From assembly GCF_014529535.1 (NCBI RefSeq), contig NC_050738.1, positions 11,493,318 through 11,557,317 of the forward strand: a stretch of DNA of 64,000 nt, in the 5' to 3' direction. Below, in pieces: positions 1 to 12,007 of the stretch; the stretch's first letter is position 1; each line of letters opens with the position of its first letter. The position numbers were made by a program, and so were the translations under genes. The stretch is from Bradysia coprophila. Lineage: Eukaryota > Arthropoda > Insecta > Diptera > Sciaridae. The notes below the pieces were generated by a model, which was not told the DNA's origin, searched no databases, and saw nothing but the letters and a program-made list of their open reading frames with translations.

Positions 1-2748
1 GTTTCGGCGACTTTTGCTAAGCGTTAATTTTTTTAAGGGTACAGGTCGTCCTTTTGAGCTATTGCCTACTTTGCATAGCTTGAGTGAAGCGATCTACCCA
101 ATAAGCAATTTTTCAGCTAAGTTTGGTTCGGGAAGATTTTTTTTCTGCATTTAGAACAAATAGGAAATATCGTGAAAGTTTAAGGTGCTCCAAAGAAGTA
201 GGTGAAACCCTAGAAGCTGGATAGCTAAACTGAGGGGACAATTATCGATTAAATTTGATTGACCTGCAAAAGTTAGATGCCAGACTGTCTCATTAATAGA
301 AGGAAAATGAATTCAAAACATCCCATAAATGCTTCAGATCGTGACATTCTCGGATTGCTGGACAATAGTGACAAGTGTTCGAATTCAACAAAAAAGTAAA
401 TTTGTACATTTGACCTACGGTCTCAAGGCCCCGTTTGGCTTGATCATATCTAAAGGAGGTTGTTAAGCGACACATTTGGATATGAAATTTATATTCAGAG
501 TTGTTTTTGACGATTTTGGTTTTCAAAGTTGCAATGAGTCGTAAAATGGTACGAAAAGTTCCGAAATTTTTCTCGTTTTTTATCCATGACGGGAGTACAG
601 TGTATGAGTGCAACATATAAGTCCGCGAATTTCGTTGCACTCGTCACAAAAGTTGTCTCATGGTTCCATAAATAACTAACGTAAATGCCAAATTCCGATC
701 TGTGCTGAATTTACCGTCAGTTCAAATACTTTAATTTAACTCAATTGATACTCTAGAGCTCGGTTATCGATAGGGAAGACACCAAATAATAAGCGTGGTA
801 AAAATTATGATAAATTAATGAAGTAAAAGCCTGTGTCCCTTGAATACACAGTCTTGTTTCAACAGCGGTAACAGATTATGCCATTTTACACTTGTCGTCT
901 GCGAAAAGTTAATTCAACAATAAATCGTAGTTTAAACCATCGATGAGGCTTAAGGGCCGAAATTGCATAAATGATCCCAAACACATAAATAAGAATTTGG
1001 TGTTGAACAATGTTCATTTGTATCGAAATTATTATTCCGCGCATTTTGTCGCCAGCGACCTCAATAACATTGCAACACATAAATCCAGCGCAATCTTTAC
1101 CATTATTTGAAACAGAAAGTTTCGTTAAAACAATAAATTGATGACCAACGCTTGTTGCACATTTTTACAGACAAAGAAAAGGGCAAACAAAGTGAAATAG
1201 ATCATGCGATATATGTCCTTGACATTTCGGGGACAATAGGGACTTTTGTTTAGTTACTTTTGAAAAATGTCTGCAAAAAACATTTCCACGAAATACTGAA
1301 TGCAAATGAAAAATCACATATTTAACAATCCAATAGATAACTTGCATCATCGAACATTTCTCGATCATAACACAAACCGAAAGATAACCTAAAAAACGCA
1401 TCATGATACGAAAGCCGAATTTTACAGTTAGCTCGAATTGTATAGTAGCCCTGCTTTCTAAAGAGACCAAAAGAGCTCGTATGACTTTATGTAGCAATGG
1501 CGTCGTATCGGTACGACATGAGTTGAATTAAAATGATTTCGTGGTAATTCAACGTCCAACTAATTTTCAATTTCCAATTAAATTGTATCGAATCGAAAAT
1601 CGCGTTACGGCGACTTTTTAGTATTTTACAGCAGTAGGACGAAACGGTTCAATTGAGAAAAACGTAATCACAAAAGGTAAAGAAAGCACTTTTATATTTT
1701 GTCAAAGATGGCCTACCGAAATTGAATTGTGCAAAAGAAGACGAATTTTATCCCGAGATTATTGGGAAAATTACACTTAAAATTCGACCAATTCCGATAG
1801 AAAACAGAAGACCGCCAAACCGTAAACAAATTTATGCGAAAACAATTTTAAGTTTTTGGCTACGTACCTGGTTGTTTTAAATTTTTATCGAGGATTCGTG
1901 GGATTTTGCTCCTTTCTTAACTTGTAACACACTTTAATAAAATCAAATCGTAAATGAATGAGTGATATGGCCGACTGGCCGATGCACAAATACAGACATA
2001 CGAGATTTTATATGGTTTACATGAATTTTTGCATGTGTTCGAACGTTTTTATCGTTTTGTGACAACTGACCGATACGGTGCGATGTGACATCTGTTGCAG
2101 AATAGAGTCTAATCACGGGTGTGACGCGCCAATTTCAAAATTGTTCTATAAATTTATCGTAAGAGTTTTGCAACAATATTTTTACTATTATGAAGTCGAT
2201 GAATCAATTACTGGCCAAAAACCAATTATGTATGAGGTTGGCTCGATCGAGATTGTATTATGTTGAAGAGGCATGGTATAAACGCGGTTGATACCGATTC
2301 ACATACAAATATTCTTTAATACAATCCCGATCCCAATCAATACATATGCAATCAGTATCGATCAAAACCAGCCCAAGGCTAAGCTGGGATCGTTTTGCTT
2401 AATTAAGCTGCTTAGCGAGACTGTAAAACTGTTCTAACATCTTAGGAACGATTGAATGACTGATTTTGCATTGCTTTAAGGCTAGGTACTTATTTTGTGC
2501 AACTAATAAGGCTCGTAATAAGGATACGATCTTACATTAGTCGTCTCAGTTCTTCTTAAATCGTATAAATATTGTCGTCATTCAGAGTGGATGCACTAAT
2601 TCTCGTCAATTTTTTCATCTGATTTTTGACTCATCAACATCACTTTCAAAAGCTGTTTAGAAACTTACAACGTTGATGACTCTTTCTCAACGAGTTTTGT
2701 GCTTGGCTTTGTACTTATATCATGATTTTCACTCGCACTCTCTGATGT
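1..2748. other. Gene-free stretch, no gene recognised
   Basis: Both strands hold only short open frames (up to about 115 codons) with biased, low-complexity translations and no recognisable domain. An imperfect inverted repeat lies around 2232-2345: a segment reading cgagattgtatta is mirrored by taatacaatcccg. One weak copy of the dispersed GAAGTAAAAG motif is at about 815-828. Nothing else is supported. The right part probably contains the 3' flank of the EMC5 gene. Confidence 0.5.
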
Positions 2749-2754
2749 TCTCTC

Positions 2755-2805
<51 letters not shown>
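2749..2805. repeat. (CT)n microsatellite
   Basis: A nearly pure CT dinucleotide tract of about 57 bases with one interruption (ctcactct). It lies in the 3' flank of EMC5. The serine/leucine-rich open frame across it is an artefact of the repeat. Confidence 0.97.
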
Positions 2806-2808
<3 letters not shown>

Positions 2809-2855
2809 AGTCACTCAGAATATTGAAACACTCTCAGATTCTTTGGAAAATTCAA

Positions 2856-2861
2856 TTTATT
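2856..2861 (-). terminator. Candidate poly(A) signal of EMC5
   Basis: TTTATT on the + strand reads AATAAA on the - strand. It lies 27 bases past the EMC5 stop codon, a plausible position for a compact 3' UTR. Confidence 0.45.
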
Positions 2862-2887
2862 TAGAATTAAGTTAATATTTCAGACAA

Positions 2888-3411
2888 TCAATCGTCCGTG
2901 TCTAAGCTAGATTTTCCCATGCTATTTGGCTGTGCGTACGCAGCAGATAATGTTTTTCCGCGATGATTGAATGTGTAAAATGACGGAATATTTGATAATG
3001 TTTCCCATGATTTGCCTTGCAAATCAACAGCTGCCCTAATTTCCTTGAAATCGCCGACTACTTGTAACAGGCTGTAGACAATCAAGAACAAACTTGTAAT
3101 GGCTTGCAGGAGAATCTGTCATAATGAATCGTAATTGGAATCAAGTGTTATCTTTACACGATTGTAATTGCAGTGCATGTTCACTTACATCAAATGGCAA
3201 AAATGTAGACTCCTGCTCGGTTATTCTCAAATATGTACGGTCTACATTGTGGATGAAACATTTTTTTTTGTGAGACAAATTCAATTTTCATTGGAATTAT
3301 TCAGCCAATGGATGAACAGTTTTACTTACGTTGAGCCGCCGAGTAAGCAGCATGAATGAGAAACACAAAACCGATCACTAAAAGCAATTTATTAAATGCA
3401 ACCATTGTCAT
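2888..3411 (-). CDS. EMC5: ER membrane protein complex subunit 5 (EMC5/MMGT-type)
   Basis: Three coding exons on the - strand: 3411-3330, 3241-3189 and 3115-2888, joined at GTAAGT donors and AG acceptors; the frame is kept at both junctions. The product is 120 aa from the ATG at 3411, or 118 aa from the second ATG at 3405, which starts MVAFNKLLL. Visible features: a first membrane helix ending HAAYSAAQHR, then YLRITEQE, a second helix (about residues 47-67) reading LFLIVYSLLQVVG, then GDFKEIRA and the family block NIPSFYTFNHRGK. Order and length match the EMC5/MMGT1 family (about 130 aa in vertebrates), which has two transmembrane helices and a cytosolic tail. EMC is the ER insertase for tail-anchored proteins and some multipass helices. 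MMGT1 was also proposed to transport magnesium. The C-terminal tail is shorter than in vertebrates. The gene stands alone, with about 2.8 kb to the next gene. Confidence 0.95.
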
Positions 3412-6227
3412 AGCCTTTCGCAATTAATTTATTTAATAAACGTGGGAAATGAGAAGAAATTTAGTATTCTGTTTTGGTATGATGTATGGTCGCGAATTGT
3501 CATTCATGTCATTACACATCAAAAGTCCACCTAGGTGATTGTTGTTTAGTGTCGTTGGAAAGATGTCGTTAGTAGTCATATAATTTAGTGCGTTTTACGA
3601 TAATTCGAAGTGGGTAATTTAAAAAAAAAAATCAAGAACAGGTTAGAACTAAAAAGCCTGATAAATAAAACAATTTTATACCAAATGTCACTTTACGGAA
3701 GTAGTGGTTTTCTTATCGCATGTTAAAATCCTGATTTAGTCAATGAGGTTCCCAGCAGAAGCGAGTTCTTGAACTTAATTTACTAGAAAAAAATCTTTTA
3801 GCATAAATTCAGAACAACATTTTTCGAAAACAACGCCGACAACACGCAATTACTCATCACAAACAACATAAGCCTTTTTTGAGTGATTTTAGACCCTCAT
3901 AACATACGACTTTTTCCCCATCCCCCAAGTATTGTACCTACTTACTTTCATATCTGTAATGGTTTCAATATTCCGAAGGTACAAAACTTTATTTTACCTG
4001 GAAAACATACTAATTCCAGGTGTGGTTTTATCTAATACGCAGAAAAAATTAAGTTCAAACGAATACACCAAAACAAACAAACAGAGCATAATTACTCTTC
4101 CCTTTCCCACGGATCGGGCATTGGGAAATCTGGCACACTGTGCCAAAAGAACGCACTTTTAAACTATGTAAAAGGTGAACTCGCACACGCAAGTTTATTT
4201 CTGCAAATGCTTTCTAGCCATTCAAAATCGTGTGTGAGTTGACCATTTACGTAGTTGAAAAATGCATTGTTTTATCACCGTGTGCCAAATTACCCCACGC
4301 CCATGGATCGCGAGAAGCAAAAGTGGAGATAAAATGCTGTTTCGTCCTCCAGATACAGTGGCGGTCAGAAATTAGCGTGGTCGTTTCCACTGGTCCGTTA
4401 CACGAGACAGCAGTAAATTTTCTGATTGAACTAGTAATTTGAAAATTTACAATAAAAGTTCTGCCACCTTTCGATGGAAATTTCGAAATTTAGTGAGAAG
4501 CTACTATGAAAATGTACCCACAGGCGAAAGAAAAACTTAGCCACACACTTCAAATGCTGAACTTTCTTATCTAAATTAAAAGCTACAGGGAGACTAAACA
4601 GAGAATACAGCAGGAGTTACAAGGGAAATAATCTATTATTGTTAAGACTGGGCATTTAAATACATCTCGAGTAAAAAATGAATTCAGACTTCTCACTGTC
4701 TCAGTGAGGAAAATTTTGTATGAAGCTGAGGCCTCAGACGTCTGAATTCGTTCGATTTAGGCTTTTAAGAAGTCTGACTTACAATTTTTTCTTACTGTCG
4801 CAAGCTCAAGCAGAGATAATTTAGCCTCTTCAGAATGCGGTAGGGCTTTTTCCAAACTATTCTCTAAAATTCTGAATTGTCGATAAACAAATTGGGCAAT
4901 TTTGCGTTGAGACTGATGTGATTAACAAAGATGCTGCATTTTCCATTGTGTAATTCAATATTCATCTCAACCTAAACAATGGAAAACTCACCATAATTGT
5001 TTTCGGCCTTAGATAAATCGGAATATTAAACCGAATCGAGTAACGACGGTAAATGGCTATTTAAACAGAACCAACACACTTCAAGCAAAAGTGGTACTCT
5101 AAATAGAGTACTGAAACTTGACAGTGCTACACACACAATTTTTCACTGTAAAAAGAGTGGGGATAAAATTTCATACAAAATAGTACTCTATTTGGCAGCT
5201 GTCATTAATAGCACTTTTGCTTGAAGTGCGTTGACAGAACCATCAAAAATAAGGAAAATCGGGAAAATCCGAGAGAAAATCATCAAACACACTAATCGGT
5301 AAAACCAACTGTTTGTCTATCAATGCCATACATGTCAAAACGCCTATATTTTTCTAATTATTGTTGCTACTGATTTTTTTTTTGTGGAGTGAATTTTAGT
5401 GAGTAGAAATTAAAATTTTCCTAATACACTGGGCACAAATTTATCGAATTATTGGTGCTAACAGATAATAAACTAGTCAAGGTAAATTGAGCATTTTGTG
5501 TCAATCGATGACAAATTGATAACAGGTGATAATACTGGTGATCCACTCGAAAACCACCCGCCCATTGCACTAAGTGTAGTAGATATATATAAGTATTAAG
5601 TAATTACGGAAGCGAGCCGCGAGAGATATTAATTTTATGACAAATTTTGCTAATAATAAACTTAAATATTATACAAGAGAGTCAATTCGGAAATCTACCA
5701 AATAAAATCTTGTAGGCGGATCATCATGCAGTATTTTGCATGAAATTTGAGAAGCTAAAAATTGAATGTTTCATGTTGATTGTTTTGATATTTTGCGTTG
5801 CCTTGACGCATGTGTGTTCTCATTTTAATTTTTTTATGAATAATTTTGAAATCATGAAATGTACAACAATTGTATATCATATCTCTAGATTACCCCCTTG
5901 AGCCTTTGTAATAATTAAAATTTTCAAAGAAAAAAAATCCTTCCTCAAACAATGTGAAAGAATTTGGAGGAAATGATTGACCAGACCTTGAAAAACAAGT
6001 TTTTCTTTTGAACATTTTTTATATATTTCTGATAAGCTGGTGTCCACCTGTTCTACGTATTATCATATAGTAACGATCTACAGTGACGAAGATTCTAAAT
6101 TTTTTATTTTTAACCGAATCGTTTTGTCTCAGTGCACATTCCATTTCGTTGGTGTATAATAACCCGCGCTTTTGTTTCACACTAAATTTATTTTGTTTTT
6201 CTTAATTCTTTCAGCAGAAGAAAAAAA
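3412..6227. other. Intergenic region between EMC5 and the MARVEL gene
   Basis: No coding exon is recognisable. The part next to 3411 should hold the EMC5 promoter. A 10-bp inverted repeat (GAATTCAGAC / GTCTGAATTC) bounds 4680-4749. A MITE lies at 5073-5233. A pyrimidine tract ending ttctttcag at about 6214, 13 bases before the next start codon, looks like a splice acceptor, so the MARVEL gene probably has an upstream non-coding exon in this stretch. I could not place that exon. Confidence 0.5.
5073..5233. mobile_element. MITE copy 1, 161 bp, with 8-bp target duplication
   Basis: Terminal inverted repeats: the left end reads AACACACTTCAAGCAAAAGT and the right end is its imperfect complement (gcttgaagtgcgttg). 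The element is flanked by ACAGAACC at 5065-5072 and again at 5234-5241, an 8-bp direct repeat of the size made by hAT-type transposases. The interior holds two facing segments (tactctaaatagagtact and agtactctatttggcagctg). There is no coding capacity. A second, divergent copy in the opposite orientation is at 22254-22465. Confidence 0.8.
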
Positions 6228-7192
6228 ATGTCTACAACTCAAACGACTCCAACTGATGTAACGTATATACGATACAATGGAGCATACGTACACACCGTGC
6301 CCGGTTTACTGAAAATCGTTTGTTTGGTATGTGGAGAAAATTTAAAAAAAATTGTGTTTTCATCAAAAGATTGTGTTTAGAGTTAACGATTGACGGTTTA
6401 TATTTGTGGCAATAAGAAAATAGAACTCATTCATGTTCAATGCTTGATGCAGAAGGTCTCGCAGCCGATGTTTTAATGTCGCTTTACATTTTAACGAGGA
6501 AATCGTTTAGCGAATTTGTGGTTTATTTATGTAACGTTCAATCGATCGACATGTGGACCGAAATAAAGTGGCGAAGATATGTTCTACTTAATTGAGCTGT
6601 TCATGTCCACGGCACCATAAACATATTGAATAATGTCAGTTCGATAAAGATGCATGAACTGCCTAATGAATCAATAAAACTTCTCTTCGTTGACTCTGCA
6701 GCTGACTCTCAATTCATACGTAAACCTTCATTCATTCCAGGTTCTCGATCTGCTCGGCTTCATCTGCATCCAAGCGTCGGTGTTCAGCAATTATGGCAAA
6801 GGTGGTTTCTTCAGTTATGTTTCAATGCAAGGATTTTGGTTCACCGGCATAATGCTGGTTCTGTACCTATTCCAAGTCGTTTACAAATTCAATCGAGTTC
6901 CCTGGCTAAGAATCGAAATGTGGGTGTGTGCTGTAACGTCTGCATTGTATTTGCTGGCCGCATGTCTAGCGTGTACTGTAAACAGCGGAGCATATATAGC
7001 TGCAGCGGTGAGTTGATAAAATAAGTTGCGTTCTCTCTCTCCGTATTGTGATTGAAATGATGTTTGTTTTCCCAGTTTTTCGGTTTCTTGGCAATGTTGG
7101 CCTATGGGTATGATGCATTCTTGAAGTACAGAGCCACCACCGGCATTGTTGTGAGCCAAACAACTACTGTGACGACGGTTACAGTTGCATAA
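6228..7192 (+). CDS. MARVEL-domain four-pass membrane protein (CMTM/plasmolipin-like)
   Basis: Three coding exons: 6228-6326, 6741-7007 and 7076-7192, all phase 0, with donors GTATGT and GTGAGT and acceptors ttccag and tcccag. The product is 160 aa. Four hydrophobic segments: about residues 28-48 (LLKIVCLVLDLLGFICIQ), 62-80 (GFWFTGIMLVLYLFQVVY), 92-114 (EMWVCAVTSALYLLAACLA) and 119-138 (AYIAAAFFGFLAMLAYGYDA). A short Thr/Val-rich tail follows. The PGLLKI entry into helix 1 and the spacing of the helices fit the MARVEL family, small proteins of membrane apposition and vesicle transport. I cannot assign the exact orthologue: insect CMTM-like proteins are the closest type I recognise. An acceptor just upstream of the ATG suggests a spliced 5' UTR. 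Confidence 0.85.
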
Positions 7193-10100
7193 GGAATTGA
7201 ACGGAATAACTTAGGATGCTGTAGCTCCTACAACTACAGCATATGTGTGTATCTAATCATCAGGAGAACAACTGTCCTGTGGATCGTCTTGTTTGAATTC
7301 GTTTGGAACGTTTTTCATCTATTTTTCTCGAGCGGCTCGCTAATTTCCGAAAATTGTTTTGCAAAGTTTTTCCGAAAACGTTGCCCCAGACTACTAAATG
7401 TTTCATCGACGCATCGGCAATCACAGAAAGTACAAGAAAGTGATCAATGAAACGGTATACATTTCGAGCAAATTTGAACAATTCAAATCCAAACTTTTTT
7501 TTTTCAAACTGCAATCGATACCCGAAGGTATGTACTCACATTTCGTCACTTTTTCGAATTATTTCAAAACATTGCGTCGGCAGTAGTAACATAGTGGTAA
7601 AATTCAATTGTTTGGCTTAATAGGCATAACTTTAAAATCATTTTCAATTTGTCATACGATTACTTACTTAATTGCTATAGAGATAGTTGGGTGCTATGAA
7701 AGACTGAAAAGACATGACCAGAGCCTATTTTAGAAATTGTAGGTCCAAAGAAGAAGCTGGATGTTACCGTTTAACAACTCACTTCAGCATAGGTTAAAAA
7801 TTATAATTAAAATACTTTCGTCTGCACTTGCATGACTTTGAAACTTAACTTAGAGAAAATATTTCCATCCTGTGGATCACATTTAATTTAATCGTCTATC
7901 CTGAATCTTATACTTTTTGATCATGATGTCCCGTCTCACCCGTCCTTTATGTACTTACCAAGTTTTCCTTTTCTAAAATATGAAAGCTTGGAAAACTTCT
8001 GAGAGATATGTCTATGCGATCTCTCATTTGAATGATCAATACTTTTCCAAATTAATCAATAAAATGCTAGAAAATTAAAGATCGTCAAGTTATCCGGTTT
8101 TGCTTGAATGTGTGTACAGACGATTCATATATACAATTACGCACTAGTGCGTAAAAGTGATGTTTGTTAAAATAAAGATCTCACTCCTGCACATAAGCTC
8201 CTGTTCTCTGTCAATCTGCTGCGCAAATTATAAACTATAAATTTAGATTTGAGCAACAAAGAAAAATCTTAGTCCACTTTGAAGTCATTTTTCGGATCAA
8301 TATAAAATGAACTGAAATCTTATCTAAACTAATTGCAAACTTAAATTTTTCGATGCATTCACCGATCTCGTATTAGTTTTGTATGATATTGAGTGTAAAG
8401 TACTTTATTAGGATCTAGATGTGTAATTATGACACCGTGTCATTGACACAATTATGGTACTTTGCACTGAGATTCATACAATGTTTTGTGCAACAAAGGC
8501 ATCTAAAGGTCGCAATTTTCGAACATTATGATGCTGAGTTGCATAAAAATTTAAAAATGTTTTGTTTATTTCACTGCCAGTAATTAAATTGTAGCCAATA
8601 ATAAGCCAGATGTTTGATTTTACTGTCTCTTAAATATTTTAAAGTTCTTATTTCGAGATTTGTGGGAATAAATTGAGGAGTTTGAGATTACGGAGACAGA
8701 ATTGATTAGACTTAGACTTTGGAAGTCCAATACTTATTTTTAACAATTTGAATTCTTAGACAAACTAAGTTCGAAAAAATTCTGCAAAAAATTCAGATTT
8801 TTTTCGAAATTTTTCGGAAATTTGTCGTATTTTCAGAATTTTACAGAAAAACCATTCTTAAAAATAAGCCCTAAGTGAATCATCCATAATTTTGAATTTC
8901 TTTCAGTCTTCTGAGCGTGTTAATGGAACCACATTGTGTGGTTACCACAATGAAGGTCGACGAAAATAAGAGCGCCCACATCTGACAACAAAAATTGTCG
9001 TCTTTGAGCATAGTAAAGTTATAAAATTTGTCTCGGAATTATTTCGATTCATTTAATTTTTCTCTGTTTTTGTATTTTTCGTCTCGAGACATCTAGATCT
9101 CGATCTGTTAGAAAAGACGATCAGCCTATAGCAACAGACAAGTAAATCACCATATCACTCATGTTATTATTCCCGCAAATGTCCCTATCGACTTTAAATC
9201 AGCCCAAAAGTTACATGTTTTTTTTACTGAATTAACAAAAATCTCAAAAATTCTTAGTGGTTTTGTACTGTCCTCCACAGCTAAAATTTTAACAAAAATT
9301 GATAGATTAAATGTAAAGTGAAAAGAGAAAAATTTATATTTTTGAGATGATGTGCATATATTATAATAACCTACCATTTTGATATACATAAAATCATTGT
9401 TGACACGAAATGACCAATTTTACCGTAGATAGTTAATTCTATAAAATGGATCCTACAGTCGGCAACTTTCAAACGAGTGATGCATTTTGTTTCAGCTGAT
9501 CCACTCATGCTAACAAATACGGTTTTACGTCTTTGAACGTTCACCCATTACAGCTTTTGTTTGTATGAGTGGATCACCAGTTGGTGACTGTATATATTTT
9601 TCACAATTTTAAATAAAATTTAACGGATTTGTAATTTTTACAATTTACTAACTAACACAAATCAATTTTACTACTCACTGTATCTGTTATTCGATCTGAA
9701 AGCAGTAACAGTCTAACAGAGCATTTTTTTAAACATTTAAAAAGAAATGTTATTTTTTACTGCAAACTCTGCAAACTTACAAGAATTTTATGAAAGAAAT
9801 ATTACTTATGATTGTTAAAAGTTTTTGCCTTTTAAGTGTTGTAGCTTTTTAGTCGCGAAATTTAAAAAATTGTTTGTTTTATGATAATTTGTCAACTTTG
9901 AGTCATATTTTTTGAATTTTTATTGTAAAGAAAGAATTATTTTAATGCAATAAAATTTAAGTGTATTTTGAAAGCAATCTTTTCTATGGCCCAGCCCCAA
10001 ATCAATCAAAATTTTAAAGCTCGCGCATTTTGTACTTTAACCACTCTTGATCGATGTCTGCGTTAAAACCGTCTTATTCATTTATGAACATGGTTTCATA

Positions 10101-10851
10101 AGCAGTCGCTAATAGCAGCTGTAAAATTTGAATATCATCGTTAATACCGTTTAGCGCTCACTAAAATTCAATTAGTGATAAACTTTAGCTACTCGCTAAT
10201 ACGTTCGCTAAAATAATAAAAATTGCGTCAGAACTCGAAAATTCAATATTATTGGACAAGGTAAGGCAGTCTAACCTTAAATGCGACGATAAATGTAAAA
10301 GAAATAATTTTGTTGAGTCATTGTTCATAGTGATATTTAAACTTTAATCCAAGGCGAAAATGTGACAGAATTCATCTTTGAAATTATATCTGGAAGAATA
10401 AATCATGCAATGACTGGAACCCGAATTGTTCATTCATAACTCGGGTAATTCTTTAGAGATCTTCTACAGTTTACAGCTTCAGTTTACAGAATTCTAAAAA
10501 ATCAAGAATTGATCCCTTACAAACGAGAAACGCCTGATGATACAAACATGAAATCTGCTACTTCTGTTGGTCAAATTATCTTCTAGAATTCGAGACAAAA
10601 TCTTTTACTTCATTAATTTTAACATAAATTTTTGCTCTGGATGAGCTCTGGCATCACTTACTTCTTTCGTTGTTGTTGATAGAAAACTTATGTTCATTGT
10701 ATGTTTACCAGATCAACGTCAAACTATTGTGAAAACTATCATTAAAAATTAATAATTTACAGAAATGTCTTGTAGAAGTCCTTTCCTTCGTAATGTCACT
10801 ATGCTTCAGTCAGTACATGGTTGTTGAAAAACTATAATTTCTAAATCGAAA
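7193..10851. other. Gene-free stretch between the MARVEL gene and DNAL1
   Basis: The first few hundred bases are probably the MARVEL 3' UTR. A 62-codon open frame at 7398-7586 lies there, but nothing supports it as a gene. A MITE-like inverted repeat lies at 9454-9592. A copy of the dispersed GAAGTAAAAGATT motif (reverse strand) is at 10599-10616. A short frame after ttctttcag at about 8909 is discussed in the findings. Otherwise nothing is recognised. Confidence 0.5.
9454..9592. repeat. MITE-like inverted repeat, about 139 bp
   Basis: The left arm begins tacagtcggcaact and contains gctgatccactcatgctaa. The right arm carries the mirrored tgtatgagtggatcacc and ends agttggtgactgta. The two arms face each other around an unmatched centre. 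There is no coding capacity. A clear target duplication is not visible. Confidence 0.6.
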
Positions 10852-11406
10852 ATGGAACCAACATCGATTAAGAAGGCCCTACAGTTATGGCAACAAGACA
10901 ATCCTGAATTCGATTTATGTAGTGCCGTTGACGTTCAATTACAATTCCGTTGGCCGCCCATCGAGAAAATGGACGACAATTTATCGGTGTTGGTCAAATG
11001 CGAAAAACTAAGCCTTTCAACGAATATGATCAAACGAATCGTCGGATTGTCACAATTGAAAAGCCTGAAAATTCTTGCGTTAGGCAGAAACCAAATACGT
11101 TACGTCGACGGCATAGAAAGTGTGGCCGAATCGTTAGAACAGTTATGGATCAGCTATAATCTGATTGCAAAATTGGGAAGCCTTGGCTCTATGAAAAAAT
11201 TGAAAGTTTTGTACATCGGAAATAATCTGATAAATGATTGGAACGAATTGGACGAATTGGGTAAGCTGAAGGACACTTTGGAGCAATTAGTTTTGGGTGG
11301 GAATCCTTTGGCCGCGGCGATGCACCGTGACGACTATCGTAAAGAAATTAAAAAGAAACTTCCATTTTTACACTTTTTAGATGGTCAACCGACTGTTAGT
11401 GATTGA
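10852..11406 (+). CDS. DNAL1: Axonemal dynein light chain 1 (outer-arm LC1, leucine-rich repeat)
   Basis: A single uninterrupted frame of 184 aa; vertebrate DNAL1 is about 190 aa. The N-terminus (SIKKALQLWQQ) is followed by PPIEKMD, a hallmark of the family, then tandem leucine-rich repeats: CEKLSLSTNMIKRI, LKSLKILALGRNQIRYV, LEQLWISYNLIAKL, MKKLKVLYIGNNLINDW and LEQLVLGGNPL. A cap block ends PFLHFLDGQP. In the known family, LC1 binds the motor or microtubule-binding region of the outer-arm dynein gamma heavy chain in motile axonemes. So it should act in sperm flagella or other motile cilia in this animal. AATAAA at 11422-11427 sits 16 bases past the stop and may serve as poly(A) signal. No introns are seen in the coding part. 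Confidence 0.95.
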   Translation: MEPTSIKKALQLWQQDNPEFDLCSAVDVQLQFRWPPIEKMDDNLSVLVKCEKLSLSTNMIKRIVGLSQLKSLKILALGRNQIRYVDGIESVAESLEQLWISYNLIAKLGSLGSMKKLKVLYIGNNLINDWNELDELGKLKDTLEQLVLGGNPLAAAMHRDDYRKEIKKKLPFLHFLDGQPTVSD

Positions 11407-12007
11407 GAAACGGTTTCCTAAAATAAAATTTTCTTTGAAACGAGATGCAAATTTTTACTGATATTACCAGTTGATAACTCAATGCCTTGTCAATCAATGC
11501 ATAATATGCATCTCCGGCACGTAAACAAACCTATCCTAACAAGTCCCCGTCTAAACTCGTCTAAAATATGTGCGTGAAAATTACGCTCATGCGCTTTCCC
11601 ACGACCGCTATTTCTTTTATACCTTTCAGTGAAAATGTTCTTCACACAAAATCTATTCATAGAATAGACGACAGACGAGACGTAGAATTTCGTATTAGTG
11701 TCCATATTGCTAAAAGAAAAATAAATTTCATCACCAGCGAAGTGTACAAATTGATTTCAATTAAATTCAATTAACTTGCTTTGACACAGAGAACTTATCG
11801 TTCTTTTGTTCATCGATTTGGTGCATCGACGATACTAATATTTTGATTTGGTTTGTCCAACGCAAATATATATTCATTTAATCGCTTCAAGAGAAGTGAC
11901 TATGAAAGTTCAACGAGGTTTTAATTGAAATAAAAAAAAAAGTTCCGATCGTAAGAAAGTGACTCGAAGTTCTCAATTGAAACAGTGGAAGAAATAAAAT
12001 TGTAAAA
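11407..12007. other. Spacer between DNAL1 and CD98hc
   Basis: About 600 bases holding the DNAL1 3' end and the CD98hc 5' region. Open frames on both strands here are short and overlap each other; no domain is recognised. The CD98hc start context is taaaATGATG. Confidence 0.5.

Noticed and set aside
2673-2864. 63-codon frame with a serine/leucine run
   Set aside because: The frame is produced by the (CT)n microsatellite.
6626-7024. 132-codon frame overlapping MARVEL exon 2 in another frame
   Set aside because: It is a shadow of the real exon; the MARVEL reading in the other frame gives four membrane helices and proper splice sites.
7247-7586. Overlapping frames on both strands after the MARVEL stop
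   Set aside because: No domain is recognised, and the position suits a 3' UTR. The codon pattern is not convincing on either strand.
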